From contig JASGFJ010000026.1 of NCBI GenBank assembly GCA_047605645.1, forward strand, positions 10,298-74,297: a stretch of DNA of 64,000 bases, given 5' to 3'. Position 1 is the first letter of the stretch. Each line of letters begins with the position of its first letter. The notes below the pieces were generated by a model that had not been told where the DNA came from, did no database searches, and worked only from the letters and a program-made list of their open reading frames with translations. Shown here one piece after another: positions 17,805-26,058 of the stretch. The translations under genes and the position numbers were made by a program. The stretch comes from UBA1309 sp047605645. Lineage in GTDB: Bacteria > Bacteroidota > Bacteroidia > Bacteroidales > Dysgonomonadaceae.

Positions 17805-18554
17805 ATGGTGGAAAATGAGTGGTTTAAAATACAAGAATGGCAACCGTGTTTATCTGTAGACTGTGTTATCATCTCGTATCATAAGAAAAAGATAAAAGTA
17901 CTTTTAAACAAGGTAAATAGTCTTAATAAATACAGCCTTCCCGGGGGGCTGGTTTATCGGGATGAAGATGTGGACGATGCAGCCAGAAGGATATTGTTGG
18001 CCCGAACCGGATTGGAAAACATAGAATTGAGACAATTCTACTGTTTTGGGAAAGCTTCCAGGACAAGTAAAGAAGAAAACCTCGCAATATTACAAGCAAA
18101 AGAGGATGTGGATGATGAATTTATCGCATTTTTTACGCAGCGATTTGTATCTATCGGTTATTTCGCACTGGTGAAATATGATGATGTTATCATTGAGGAA
18201 AGAGAGAATGATATCTTTAATTGGCATGATATCGATCAGCTTCCGGAGCTTTATACCGATCATAAAGAAATCATCAGTAAGGCGATGCAGACGATAAGAA
18301 TGAAGATAGATCACATGCCTATTGCTTGCAGGCTGCTTTCGGAGAAATTTATTTTCCCTGATTTGCAAACGCTATATGAGGGGATTCTTGGACATCATCT
18401 CGATAAAAGAAATTTTCTCAAGAAGATGGTCACATCCGGTTTAATCATTCGCCTGGATGAAAGAAAGGAGGTGAACACATATCCTCATCCTTATTATTAT
18501 ATATTCAACGAAGAAAAAATAAAGGAAATGATGTTGTCGGCGGAGAGTGTGTAA
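17805..18554 (+). CDS. NrtR/AraR-like transcriptional regulator (Nudix-like domain plus winged helix)
   Basis: 249 residues from the ATG at 17805; an upstream TTG adds four residues but lies at the predicted start of transcription (TATTTTTG at 17778-17785). Residues about 15-140 are a Nudix fold, but the Nudix box is degenerate: after YSLPGGLV the catalytic REUxEE positions read ARRILLARTGL, so hydrolase activity should be lost. Residues about 155-245 are a winged-helix DNA-binding domain. Such Nudix-related regulators in Bacteroidetes (AraR, XylR and NrtR-type) sense sugars or sugar phosphates. Here it likely binds the two GTGTA-N5-TACAC sites upstream and controls itself and the receptor-GH3 unit. 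Confidence 0.88.
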   Translation: MVENEWFKIQEWQPCLSVDCVIISYHKKKIKVLLNKVNSLNKYSLPGGLVYRDEDVDDAARRILLARTGLENIELRQFYCFGKASRTSKEENLAILQAKEDVDDEFIAFFTQRFVSIGYFALVKYDDVIIEERENDIFNWHDIDQLPELYTDHKEIISKAMQTIRMKIDHMPIACRLLSEKFIFPDLQTLYEGILGHHLDKRNFLKKMVTSGLIIRLDERKEVNTYPHPYYYIFNEEKIKEMMLSAESV

Positions 18555-18611
18555 TTTTGTCGGATGATTACCGGAATAAAATATTTCATAGTCTTGTATG
18601 GAAAAAGATAC

Positions 18612-19037
18612 ATGCAGATCGGTAGTCCCTATTCAAATAAATTATTAGGGATTGGCTATATTTTGCTGCTTTTATTTTATTGATTTACAGTAGTTTGTGA
18701 GGTGGTGAACCTGAAAATAAGATATTTCGTGTGGATTCAAGTTTGTTTACTCTTTGTTTGGATATGCCTGTAATCAGTAATATCTGTTTGATGAACGGTT
18801 TAAGTCGGACTATAAAGTTAGCTTGATGCACTTGTGGTGTTGCTTTTTTTAAGTGCATTAGCGATGTGTGTACTTCCTCATGGATATTTACTTACTACAA
18901 TATTAGATTCTAAAGAGGTATGCATCGCAAATCGGCCGTTATTATTCCGGTTCGGATTTTAGATTGTTGGTTTGGCTTCATTTTGGTTTTTGACACTTTT
19001 GAGTGGTTGGATCCGGAGGAACATCAATAACTGTTAG
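18612..19037 (+). pseudogene. Remnant of a small multi-pass membrane protein gene
   Basis: From an ATG at 18612 one frame gives hydrophobic, protein-like segments interrupted by stops: MQIGSPYSNKLLGIGYILLL, then RYFVWIQVCLLFVWICL, later LFLSALAMCVLPHGYLLTTI and RPLLFRFGF, stop, IVGLASFWFLTLLSGW. A short middle part reads on in another frame (FDERFKSDYKVSL), implying two compensating frameshifts. The pattern of about four membrane segments with scattered stops suggests a recently decaying gene of about 140 codons. The family is not recognised; a fully non-coding origin cannot be excluded. Confidence 0.4.
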
Positions 19038-19074
19038 GATCTTCTGAAGAGATAATCGATTTGAGAGGCTGACA

Positions 19075-19108
19075 CAAAAATAGGATTCCATTTGGAATCC
19101 TATTTTTG
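19075..19108. terminator. Perfect long hairpin, bidirectional terminator
   Basis: Sixteen-bp perfect arms CAAAAATAGGATTCCA (19075-19090) and its complement (19093-19108) around TT. A-run on one side and T-run on the other serve both strands; it lies between the regulator/pseudogene (plus) and osmC (minus). Confidence 0.8.
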
Positions 19109-19210
19109 CGTGAACAGAACCTTTTACCGATAGACAATTCCTGAGAGGAATCAATCCGGAAAACGGATGTGTTTGAAGACTTATCTGCCGGAAGAGAAGT
19201 TGCTGTTGCT

Positions 19211-19630
19211 TCAGGCTTCTTTGGTTTTAATCTCGTACGAAACAGGGATTGCTTTGGCATAAAGGGCAATCACTCCGCAATATTTTTCAAACGACATTGA
19301 AACAATCTTTTCTAGTTTTTCGGCGGGAAGAGATTCTCCTGTGAACTCGTAAATCAATTTGATTTCTGTGTAATATTTCGGATCTTCTTCACGGGCAATT
19401 CCCGTAACATGTACCCTGAAATCATTTACCTCGATACGCATTTTACGTAATAAACTCACTACATCAAGCCCCGAGCAATCGGCAGCAGCTACCAAAAGTA
19501 GTTTTTTGGGGCGAGGCCCGGCATTGTCGCCGCCATCTTCCGCTCCTGTGTCAATCACAAGCTTGTGGCCGTCAAGTTCAGTCTCAAAACGATTTTTCCC
19601 TTTCCATACGGAAGTTATTTCATGTAGCAT
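19211..19630 (-). CDS. OsmC family peroxiredoxin-like protein
   Basis: 139 residues of the OsmC/Ohr fold. The two family cysteines are visible in AAADCSGLDVVSLLRK (about Cys52) and FEKYCGVIALYAKAIPVSYEI (about Cys118), the second in the usual YCxV context. Members reduce organic hydroperoxides or handle thiols; the YhfA-like subgroup, to which the length and the DCSGLDV segment fit, has no settled substrate. Unusually for this genome a clear Shine-Dalgarno site (AAAGGAG) precedes the ATG. Monocistronic, between the long hairpin and the divergent lgt-like gene. Confidence 0.88.
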   Translation of the reverse strand: MLHEITSVWKGKNRFETELDGHKLVIDTGAEDGGDNAGPRPKKLLLVAAADCSGLDVVSLLRKMRIEVNDFRVHVTGIAREEDPKYYTEIKLIYEFTGESLPAEKLEKIVSMSFEKYCGVIALYAKAIPVSYEIKTKEA

Positions 19631-19636
19631 TTTTTA

Positions 19637-19643
19637 CTCCTTT
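19637..19643 (-). promoter_or_regulatory. Shine-Dalgarno site of osmC-like gene
   Basis: AAAGGAG on the minus strand, six bases before the ATG at 19630. Such sites are rare in Bacteroidetes, where most genes in this window have only A/T-rich leaders. Confidence 0.6.
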
Positions 19644-19864
19644 CTTTGAATAAATAATTATACAGAAAAAACATTTGCTTTTTGGTTTTTGTTCAAAGGG
19701 GAAAATAGACAAATGTAAATTTCCTTGCTTGTTTATTTGCATGCTCAATATCGTGCAACTTTTGCCATCCGTTGGAATTTAAATGAGGAATTTTGAAAAC
19801 TTTTTTTATCTTTGAGAAGAACTTAAAGAATCCATAAAAAAACGATATTCTTGTCCATCTACCT

Positions 19865-20653
19865 ATGTTTGAACCTCCCGTTGTCATATCTCTTTGGGGA
19901 CATCAGATTTTGCTTCATTCTATTCTGGAAGCCGCCGGAATCTTTTTGGGAGCCCGTTATTATTGGTATTTAAGACGGAAGCAGAATGAAAAGATGGAGA
20001 TGATTGCCTCGCTGGCGGTGTTGGTTGGAGCGACTTTTGGGGCTTACTTTGGTTCCCATATTCTGGGTGCATTGGAAAATATTCCCGAATGGATAGCAAC
20101 GACCGATAAATTGGAATATCTTTTGTTTAATAAAACGTTAGTCGGAGGTTTGTTGGGCGGACTTATTGGAGTGGAAGGGATGAAAAAGCTGATTGGAGAA
20201 AAGAGAAGTACCGGAGATTTGTTCGTTTTTCCGCTTCTATTGGCAATTATTATCGGACGAATCGGTTGTTTTTCTGCGGGAATATTGGAACAGACTTATG
20301 GTTTGCCTACAACACTCCCCTGGGGAATGGATTTAGGAGATCATATTCCCCGACATCCGGTAGCACTCTACGAAGTGTTTTATCTCCTATTGATTTGGCT
20401 CGTATTGGGATATATACAAAGAAGATACCCTCTTCGACCAGGCGCTCTTTTTAAGCTGTTTATGATTTTCTACTTGTCTTTTCGTTTCTTTTTGGATTTT
20501 ATCAAACCTGGATGGCGTTTTGCCGGTGGAATGGGAAGCATACAGTTAGCCTGTCTCTTGGGATTGATGTATTATGGAAAGTACATTCTCGATGTGAAAA
20601 AATTGCTTCTCAAAAGAAATGGTATTTCTGATAAAAAGAGTTCCTCGATTTAA
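19865..20653 (+). CDS. Prolipoprotein diacylglyceryl transferase-like membrane protein
   Basis: 262 residues with about seven transmembrane helices and the Lgt fold. The signature region reads GRIGCFSAGILEQTYG (about 134-149), whereas functional Lgt has GRxGNFxNxExxG; the essential Asn is Cys here. The HGGL-like motif is replaced by VGGLLGGLIG. It therefore belongs to a divergent Lgt-like subfamily, common in Bacteroidetes beside a regular Lgt elsewhere; it may transfer a different lipid or act on another substrate. A TATCTTTG box (19807-19814) is a likely -7 element. Inner membrane. Confidence 0.75.
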   Translation: MFEPPVVISLWGHQILLHSILEAAGIFLGARYYWYLRRKQNEKMEMIASLAVLVGATFGAYFGSHILGALENIPEWIATTDKLEYLLFNKTLVGGLLGGLIGVEGMKKLIGEKRSTGDLFVFPLLLAIIIGRIGCFSAGILEQTYGLPTTLPWGMDLGDHIPRHPVALYEVFYLLLIWLVLGYIQRRYPLRPGALFKLFMIFYLSFRFFLDFIKPGWRFAGGMGSIQLACLLGLMYYGKYILDVKKLLLKRNGISDKKSSSI

Positions 20654-20703
20654 AACCGGCTGTGACGGATAAGTCGTAAAGCTATAAACTATATTGTTTT
20701 AGT

Positions 20704-20711
20704 TAACTTTG
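20704..20711 (+). promoter_or_regulatory. -7 box upstream of leader repeat A
   Basis: TAACTTTG, a TAnnTTTG match 31 bases upstream of the repeat. No good TTTG at the -33 spacing, so only half the promoter is supported. Confidence 0.4.
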
Positions 20712-20742
20712 TTTGTCATGACAATCGATTAATTACAAATCA

Positions 20743-20829
20743 GAATATGAAGCGAAGCCAGACTTTTATTAAATCACCCAAAAGAATGATTTAAAAATCA
20801 GGAAAGTTTCAGGCCGCTTACCCGTAAAA
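20743..20829 (+). repeat. Dispersed leader-like repeat, copy A
   Basis: About 85 bases that align with 43695-43780 with one or two gaps, including a 24-base identical run beginning AATGATTTAAAAATC and ending AGGAAAGTT. The identical run contains a small hairpin TGATT/AATCA. A short frame at 20747-20794 encodes MKRSQTFIKSPKRMI. Both copies lie between a -7 box and a gene, as expected for a 5' leader RNA. It precedes the small membrane protein by about 65 bases. Function unknown. Confidence 0.6.
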
Positions 20830-20894
20830 ATAAAATCGGATGAAATATTTCTATGTGGAATATAATGTTTAACCTGAACTGATGTTGATAAAAG

Positions 20895-21140
20895 ATGAAT
20901 TATCTGCTACTATTTTTAAATATTGTTGGAAAGAATGATTTCTGGAGTGGATTGGGAATTTTATTTTTTGCCATCACTGTTATAGCGATTATTGTAGGGG
21001 CGCTAGCTTTACTGATTGCGCTGATTTTCTGGATGAGCAACGACTCTCAGAAGAGGAAGAAGTGTCTGAAAGTTGGTTTGTTAAGCTTGCTTGTAGCCGG
21101 AGTCTGTTTGTTGCTCACTTCCGTTTTATGTAGTTGGTGA
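20895..21140 (+). CDS. Small two-helix membrane protein of unknown function
   Basis: 81 residues with two or three hydrophobic segments (about 1-12, 17-46 and 60-79) and a short charged cytoplasmic loop SNDSQKRKKCLK between them. No family recognised. It is preceded by leader repeat A and followed after 55 bp by the radical SAM gene on the same strand, so it may be cotranscribed with it and act at the same membrane. Start chosen at ATG 20895. Confidence 0.6.
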   Translation: MNYLLLFLNIVGKNDFWSGLGILFFAITVIAIIVGALALLIALIFWMSNDSQKRKKCLKVGLLSLLVAGVCLLLTSVLCSW

Positions 21141-21195
21141 AAGCTGATACCCGAGGAGATTATATATTAAAATTCAAACGATAAAAACTATCAAA

Positions 21196-22599
21196 ATGCG
21201 TGTAAGAGATTATGTTTACTACGATTATACCATAAGCCTTTGTCCCGAATGCCTGAGACGTATCGGAGCAAAAATCTTTTTTCAGGACGATAAAGTGTAT
21301 ATGGAAAAGCATTGCCCGCAGCATGGAACCTTTAAAACCCTGCTGGCAACCGATATTGACTATTATAAAAATATCCGGAATTATAATAAAGCATCTGAAA
21401 TGCCACTCGAGTTTAATACTCCGGTCGAGTATGGATGCCCTTACGACTGTGGGCTTTGTGGTGGCCATGAGCAGCATAGTTGTTTAAGTATTGTGGAGAT
21501 TACAGATCGTTGCAATCTGGCTTGTCCCACTTGTTATGCCATGTCTTCGCCCCATTACGGGCATCATCGTTCCGTTTCTGAAATAGACCGGATGCTTCAT
21601 GCCGTCATCCGAAATGAAGGCGAACCTGCTGTCGTGCAGATAAGTGGCGGCGAACCGACTATCCATCCGCAGTTTTTCGAAGTGATGGATCTCGCCAAGT
21701 CGAAACCAATCAAGCATCTGATGCTTAACACAAATGGGATACGTATTGCAGAAGAGGAAGGTTTTGCTGAAAAACTTGCAACGTATATGCCTGATTTTGA
21801 GATTTATTTGCAATTTGACTCTTTCAAGCCGGATGTGCTGAAAAAACTTCGAGGAAAAGATATGACTGAGATCCGCAAAAAAGCTCTGGAGAGGCTGAAT
21901 GCTCTCAATCTCAGTACGACGCTGGTTGTGACAATGCAAAAAGGGATGAATGATGATGAAGCCGGAAAGATTGTAGAATTTGCCTTGCAGCAGAAATGTG
22001 TGCGAGGAGTTACTTTTCAACCGATTCAAATTGCCGGAAGAAATGAACCGGATGCGGCGGATCATCGCTTGACTTTAACAGAGGTTCGTTCGTCGCTATT
22101 AGCACAATCACAGGTATTTCAGCCGAACGATATTATCCCTGTTCCTTGTAATCCGGATGCGTTGGCAATGGGCTATGTTTTAAAGTTGGGGACGGAATGC
22201 TTTCCTCTTACCCGGTATATTGATCCGAAAGAACTTCTGAATACAAAGTCGCAAAATACAATTGTGTATGAGCAGGATGAAGTGATGCGAGACAAATTGA
22301 TAAAGATATTCAGTACCGGTATTTCGGTAGATAAAGTAAAAGGAGAATTTAATCAGCTTTTGTGTTGTCTGCCTCAGATTTCAGCACCCGGCTTACAATA
22401 CGACAACTTGTTCCGCGTCATTATTATGAATTTTATGGATGCTTATGATTTTGATGTACGCGCCGTCAAAAAATCGTGTGTTCATATTGTTGATAGAGAC
22501 GGAAAGATTATTCCTTTTGAAAATATGAACCTGTTCTATCGCGATGATAAACGGATGTACTTAAACAGATTGCGAAAAGAATCGGGTTTGTATTTCTGA
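21196..22599 (+). CDS. Radical SAM enzyme of the tetraether-lipid-synthase-like (Tes/MJ0619) family
   Basis: 467 residues. The SAM-binding cluster motif is C106-NLA-C110-PT-C113, with GGEPT (about 151-155) behind it. Upstream lie two further cysteine groups: CPEC (16-19) with C40-PQHG, and GCPYDCGLC (81-88). This ordered set, and the spacing EITDRCNLACPTCYA, is the layout of the MJ0619/Tes enzymes that join or modify lipid chains through several iron-sulfur clusters plus a mononuclear iron. The C-terminus ends PFENMNLFYR, lacking a cysteine often found there. The small membrane protein upstream supports a membrane or lipid substrate. The family is broad; a different carbon-carbon chemistry is possible. 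Confidence 0.8.
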   Translation: MRVRDYVYYDYTISLCPECLRRIGAKIFFQDDKVYMEKHCPQHGTFKTLLATDIDYYKNIRNYNKASEMPLEFNTPVEYGCPYDCGLCGGHEQHSCLSIVEITDRCNLACPTCYAMSSPHYGHHRSVSEIDRMLHAVIRNEGEPAVVQISGGEPTIHPQFFEVMDLAKSKPIKHLMLNTNGIRIAEEEGFAEKLATYMPDFEIYLQFDSFKPDVLKKLRGKDMTEIRKKALERLNALNLSTTLVVTMQKGMNDDEAGKIVEFALQQKCVRGVTFQPIQIAGRNEPDAADHRLTLTEVRSSLLAQSQVFQPNDIIPVPCNPDALAMGYVLKLGTECFPLTRYIDPKELLNTKSQNTIVYEQDEVMRDKLIKIFSTGISVDKVKGEFNQLLCCLPQISAPGLQYDNLFRVIIMNFMDAYDFDVRAVKKSCVHIVDRDGKIIPFENMNLFYRDDKRMYLNRLRKESGLYF

Positions 22600-23042
22600 A
22601 ACAGAACTTATCGGGCGCAATGTAGTATGGGTATTTCGACTATCGGCATTTCTTTGCCGGTAAGTAGTCCTATAAGATTCCTTTCATGTATTTTATTCGT
22701 CATATTGCTTATTCTTAGAATACTATCGATGTGTATACTTACGACGAATTATGAACATTCACTTATAAAATCAGTGATATGTAATTATACATCCGGATAA
22801 CGATATCAAAAAAGTGTTTTTTCTAGAATTTGAGCCGGATATTTTGTGTTTAATACATTAAAATAATTGTTATTCAGAAAAATAGCCTCTGAAATTCTTC
22901 TTGTCTGAATTATTTTTATTAAACTTGTTGATATTTTTTCAGGTCCATCTGTCTTGATTCTGTTCAAACAGGAAATACATACTTTGCTAACTAATTTGAG
23001 AAATCGAGGTAGATCGACAACCTTAATCTAAAATGTAAAACT
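22600..23042 (+). other. Intergenic region; weak hairpin and a probable M16 leader
   Basis: It holds a hairpin TATCGGCA/TGCCGGTA at about 22639-22662 without a T-run, and an AT-rich stretch before the M16 peptidase with a near-match -7 box (ATACTTTG at about 22979). No gene, RNA fold or repeat is otherwise seen. Confidence 0.4.
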
Positions 23043-25847
23043 ATGCGGAAATTATTTTACTTATTACTCGTCTTCGTTTTTGTTGGAACTATACAGGCGC
23101 AGACAATGCAACCCTTACCCGTCGATTCGCTGATTCGGACTGGAAAGTTGGAAAATGGATTAACTTACTACATCAGGCACAATGAGTATCCTCCCCAAAG
23201 AGCTAATTTCTATATTGCTCAAAAAGTCGGGTCGATGCAGGAAGAGGACAATCAGGCTGGGCTGGCTCACTTTCTGGAGCACATCGCATTTAACGGGACA
23301 AAAAATTACCCGGGTAAAAAGACTATGCTGAACTACTTGGAATCCATTGGCGTGAAGTTCGGCGCTAATGTGAATGCATATACCTCTTTTGACGAAACAG
23401 TCTACAATATCAATGATGTGCCTGTCCTTCGTTCTGCGACAATTGACTCCTGTCTGCTTGTCTTGCATGATTGGTCGAGCTTCATTTCACTTAAAGATGA
23501 ACAGATTGATGAAGAACGTCTTGTCATCAAAGAGGAATGGCGTACCCGCCACGATGCACAGTCCCGTATTTGGGATAAACAGTTGCCTATTATTTATGAG
23601 GGAAGCAAATATGCCAATCGGATGCCTATTGGCTCGATGGATGTTATCGACCATTTCCCTTATCAGGTACTTCGTGATTATTACCACAAGTGGTATAGGC
23701 CTGACTTACAAGGAATAGTTATTGTCGGAGACATTCATGTGGATGAAGTGGAGGCTAAAATTAAAGAAATGTTTGCTGATATTCCCAAACCGGTGAATCC
23801 TGCTGAGCGTATCTATTTTCCGGTAGCCGACAATCCTGCACCGATTGTGGCCGTCACTACTGATCCGGAGAATACCCGTACCAATGTGGCGCTCTATATG
23901 AAGCATGAGGTTATGCCTGCTGCCGTGAAAAATACAGAAAAAGGACTTTATATTAATTTGTTGAAAAACATGGTGTCCAGTATGCTCTCTAATCGATTTA
24001 CCGAAATTGCTCAAAAACCGGATGCTCCGTTTACTTATGCTTATGCTTACGATGGCCGGTTTTTTGTGTCGAAAACGAAAGATGCATGGACCGTTGGTGC
24101 CGGAAGTAAGGAAGGAAAAATCGAAGAGACACTGGCTTCGATGGCACGAGAGAATGAACGTGCTAAAAAATTTGGCTTTACGGAGTCAGAACTGGAGAGA
24201 GTTAAAGCAAATATGCTTTCAGGGTATGAAAATGCATATAATAATCGCAATAAACGACAGAATGGAGAATATGTGAATTATTGCATTCGCAATTTCCTGG
24301 ATAATAATCCGATAACAGGCATGGAATTCTTATACGACTACATGAAGAAGCAGATTCCTGCCGTGACATTAAAAGAAGTAAATGATTTTGCGAAAGAGCT
24401 GGTTTCCGGTAACAATGTGGTTATTTCTGTAACTGGACCGGAAAAAGAAGGTTTAGTATACCCTTCTAAAGAAAAACTTTTGAGTGTTTTCAATAATGTA
24501 ATCGCTGAAAATATTGAATTATATAAGGAAAAGGTGATTACAGAACCGCTTATCGCACAGAAACCGAAAGCCGGAAAAATCGTTAAGACAGAAAAGGATC
24601 GCTTTGATGCAACTGTTTGGACACTTTCCAACGGAATGAAAGTTGTTCTGAAAAAGACGGATTTCAAAGACGATGAAATTAGTATGTCTTCGTACTCTTA
24701 TGGAGGAACTTCCACGATTGCTACTCCGGATATTTATAACGGAAGTATAGCCAGTGCTGTTCCAAGTATCGGCGGACTTGGCCAGTTTAGTGCGTTGGAT
24801 TTGCGTAAGATGCTTGCCGGAAAGAATGTTTCAGTGCGCCCTGCGGTATATGAATGGACGCAGAGCTTTGTGGGAGGTTCTTCAAAAAAAGATGTGGAGA
24901 CCTTGTTTCAACTTTTGTATCTGAACTTCACGGCTCCCCGTAAAGATGAGGATGTTTTTAAATCGACATTGGCTTCGATGAAAGAACAACTCAAAAATAA
25001 ACGGGCAAATCCATCCAGTTATTTCGGCGATTCTATCAATTATGCAATGTTCGGTAATGATCCGCGCATTAAGCCCATGGAGGCTGAAGATGTGGATAAA
25101 CTGGATTATGATCGCATCATTACCTTATATAAACAGCTTTTTGCCAATCCGGGATCCTTTACCTTTACTTTTATAGGTACGCTGGATGAGGCTTTAATGA
25201 AACCTTTAGTAGAAACTTATCTGGCTTCTCTTCCTGCCGGAAATGTGGAGGCAAAGTATAATCCGGCAAATTCAGTCCCGGTTCGTAAAGGGAAAATTTT
25301 AAATACGTTCGAACAGGAGATGAAAACGCCCAAAGCATCTGTTTTCAATCTTTATTCCGGAACCTTGGATTACAATATGAAAAATACGCTGACCATGAGC
25401 GTTCTGAAACAGGTTCTGGATCTGGTATTTTCTGAAGCTATCCGCGACAAAGAAGGTGGTTCCTATGGAGTTGGTTCTTCTTCGTTCATCAGTCGTATTC
25501 CGGAAGGAGATTCCAAAATCTATATTTTCTTTGATTCGGATCCGGCTAAATTCAGAAAGCTAAATGATATTGCTATCGCTGAATTCAAAAAGATAGCGGA
25601 AAACGGTCCTCGCGACAAAGATATGCAAAAGGTGAAAGAATACATGAATAAGAAATATCTCGAAGATATTAAACGCAATGGCTATTGGCTGGGTATTATG
25701 GATTCGTATTTCTTTTTTAAAGAAGATCGGGATACGGATTATGTCTCTACCCTGAATTCAATCACAGGAGATGATGTGAAAACGCTATTGGGAAAACTGC
25801 TTTCACAAGGCAATTTTATTGAAGTGATAATGACGGCAAAAAATTAA
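23043..25847 (+). CDS. M16 family zinc metallopeptidase (PqqL/pitrilysin type)
   Basis: 934 residues with a signal peptide (ends IQAQ). The inverted zinc motif is HFLEH (76-80), with the second glutamate region EERLVIKEEW near 155-165. Two halves are present, each a pair of M16 domains; the second half (from about 515, WTLSNGMKVVLKKTDF) lacks the zinc motif, as usual. It should degrade peptides in the periplasm as a clam-shaped single chain. It is transcribed alone and followed by a strong terminator. Confidence 0.93.
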   Translation: MRKLFYLLLVFVFVGTIQAQTMQPLPVDSLIRTGKLENGLTYYIRHNEYPPQRANFYIAQKVGSMQEEDNQAGLAHFLEHIAFNGTKNYPGKKTMLNYLESIGVKFGANVNAYTSFDETVYNINDVPVLRSATIDSCLLVLHDWSSFISLKDEQIDEERLVIKEEWRTRHDAQSRIWDKQLPIIYEGSKYANRMPIGSMDVIDHFPYQVLRDYYHKWYRPDLQGIVIVGDIHVDEVEAKIKEMFADIPKPVNPAERIYFPVADNPAPIVAVTTDPENTRTNVALYMKHEVMPAAVKNTEKGLYINLLKNMVSSMLSNRFTEIAQKPDAPFTYAYAYDGRFFVSKTKDAWTVGAGSKEGKIEETLASMARENERAKKFGFTESELERVKANMLSGYENAYNNRNKRQNGEYVNYCIRNFLDNNPITGMEFLYDYMKKQIPAVTLKEVNDFAKELVSGNNVVISVTGPEKEGLVYPSKEKLLSVFNNVIAENIELYKEKVITEPLIAQKPKAGKIVKTEKDRFDATVWTLSNGMKVVLKKTDFKDDEISMSSYSYGGTSTIATPDIYNGSIASAVPSIGGLGQFSALDLRKMLAGKNVSVRPAVYEWTQSFVGGSSKKDVETLFQLLYLNFTAPRKDEDVFKSTLASMKEQLKNKRANPSSYFGDSINYAMFGNDPRIKPMEAEDVDKLDYDRIITLYKQLFANPGSFTFTFIGTLDEALMKPLVETYLASLPAGNVEAKYNPANSVPVRKGKILNTFEQEMKTPKASVFNLYSGTLDYNMKNTLTMSVLKQVLDLVFSEAIRDKEGGSYGVGSSSFISRIPEGDSKIYIFFDSDPAKFRKLNDIAIAEFKKIAENGPRDKDMQKVKEYMNKKYLEDIKRNGYWLGIMDSYFFFKEDRDTDYVSTLNSITGDDVKTLLGKLLSQGNFIEVIMTAKN

Positions 25848-25871
25848 AATACAAGCTGATTCCGACTAAAT

Positions 25872-25910
25872 AGAAAGGCAGATTTTCTCTTGGAGAAAGC
25901 CTGCCTTTCT
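25872..25910. terminator. Terminator behind the M16 peptidase gene
   Basis: Arms AGAAAGGCAG (25872-25881) and CTGCCTTTCT (25901-25910) with an inner stem TTTCTC/GAGAAA, so the whole 39 bases fold into one long hairpin. It may serve the convergent eamA operon too. Confidence 0.75.
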
Positions 25911-26058
25911 ATGTATAAGGAAAATAGGGTGTTTTATGATCGATTCTAAATGCCGGATAAACAAATCTTTGTAACTTGATGAGGGTGTTCGTCGACACCA
26001 TGCTTTATGCAACCCAATAAGTCTTATAAATGGGATAGTGTCTCACTTTTTTATCTTT

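Noticed and set aside
20743..20829. Idea that the repeat is an integron attC site, an RNase P RNA fragment or a known riboswitch
   Set aside because: Only isolated short matches (GCCTAAC in copy B; GGAAAGT) and no second half-site or conserved fold of these classes.
22639..22662. Hairpin behind the Tes-like gene as terminator
   Set aside because: The stem is good but no T-run follows on the plus strand; kept only as a note in the intergenic entry.
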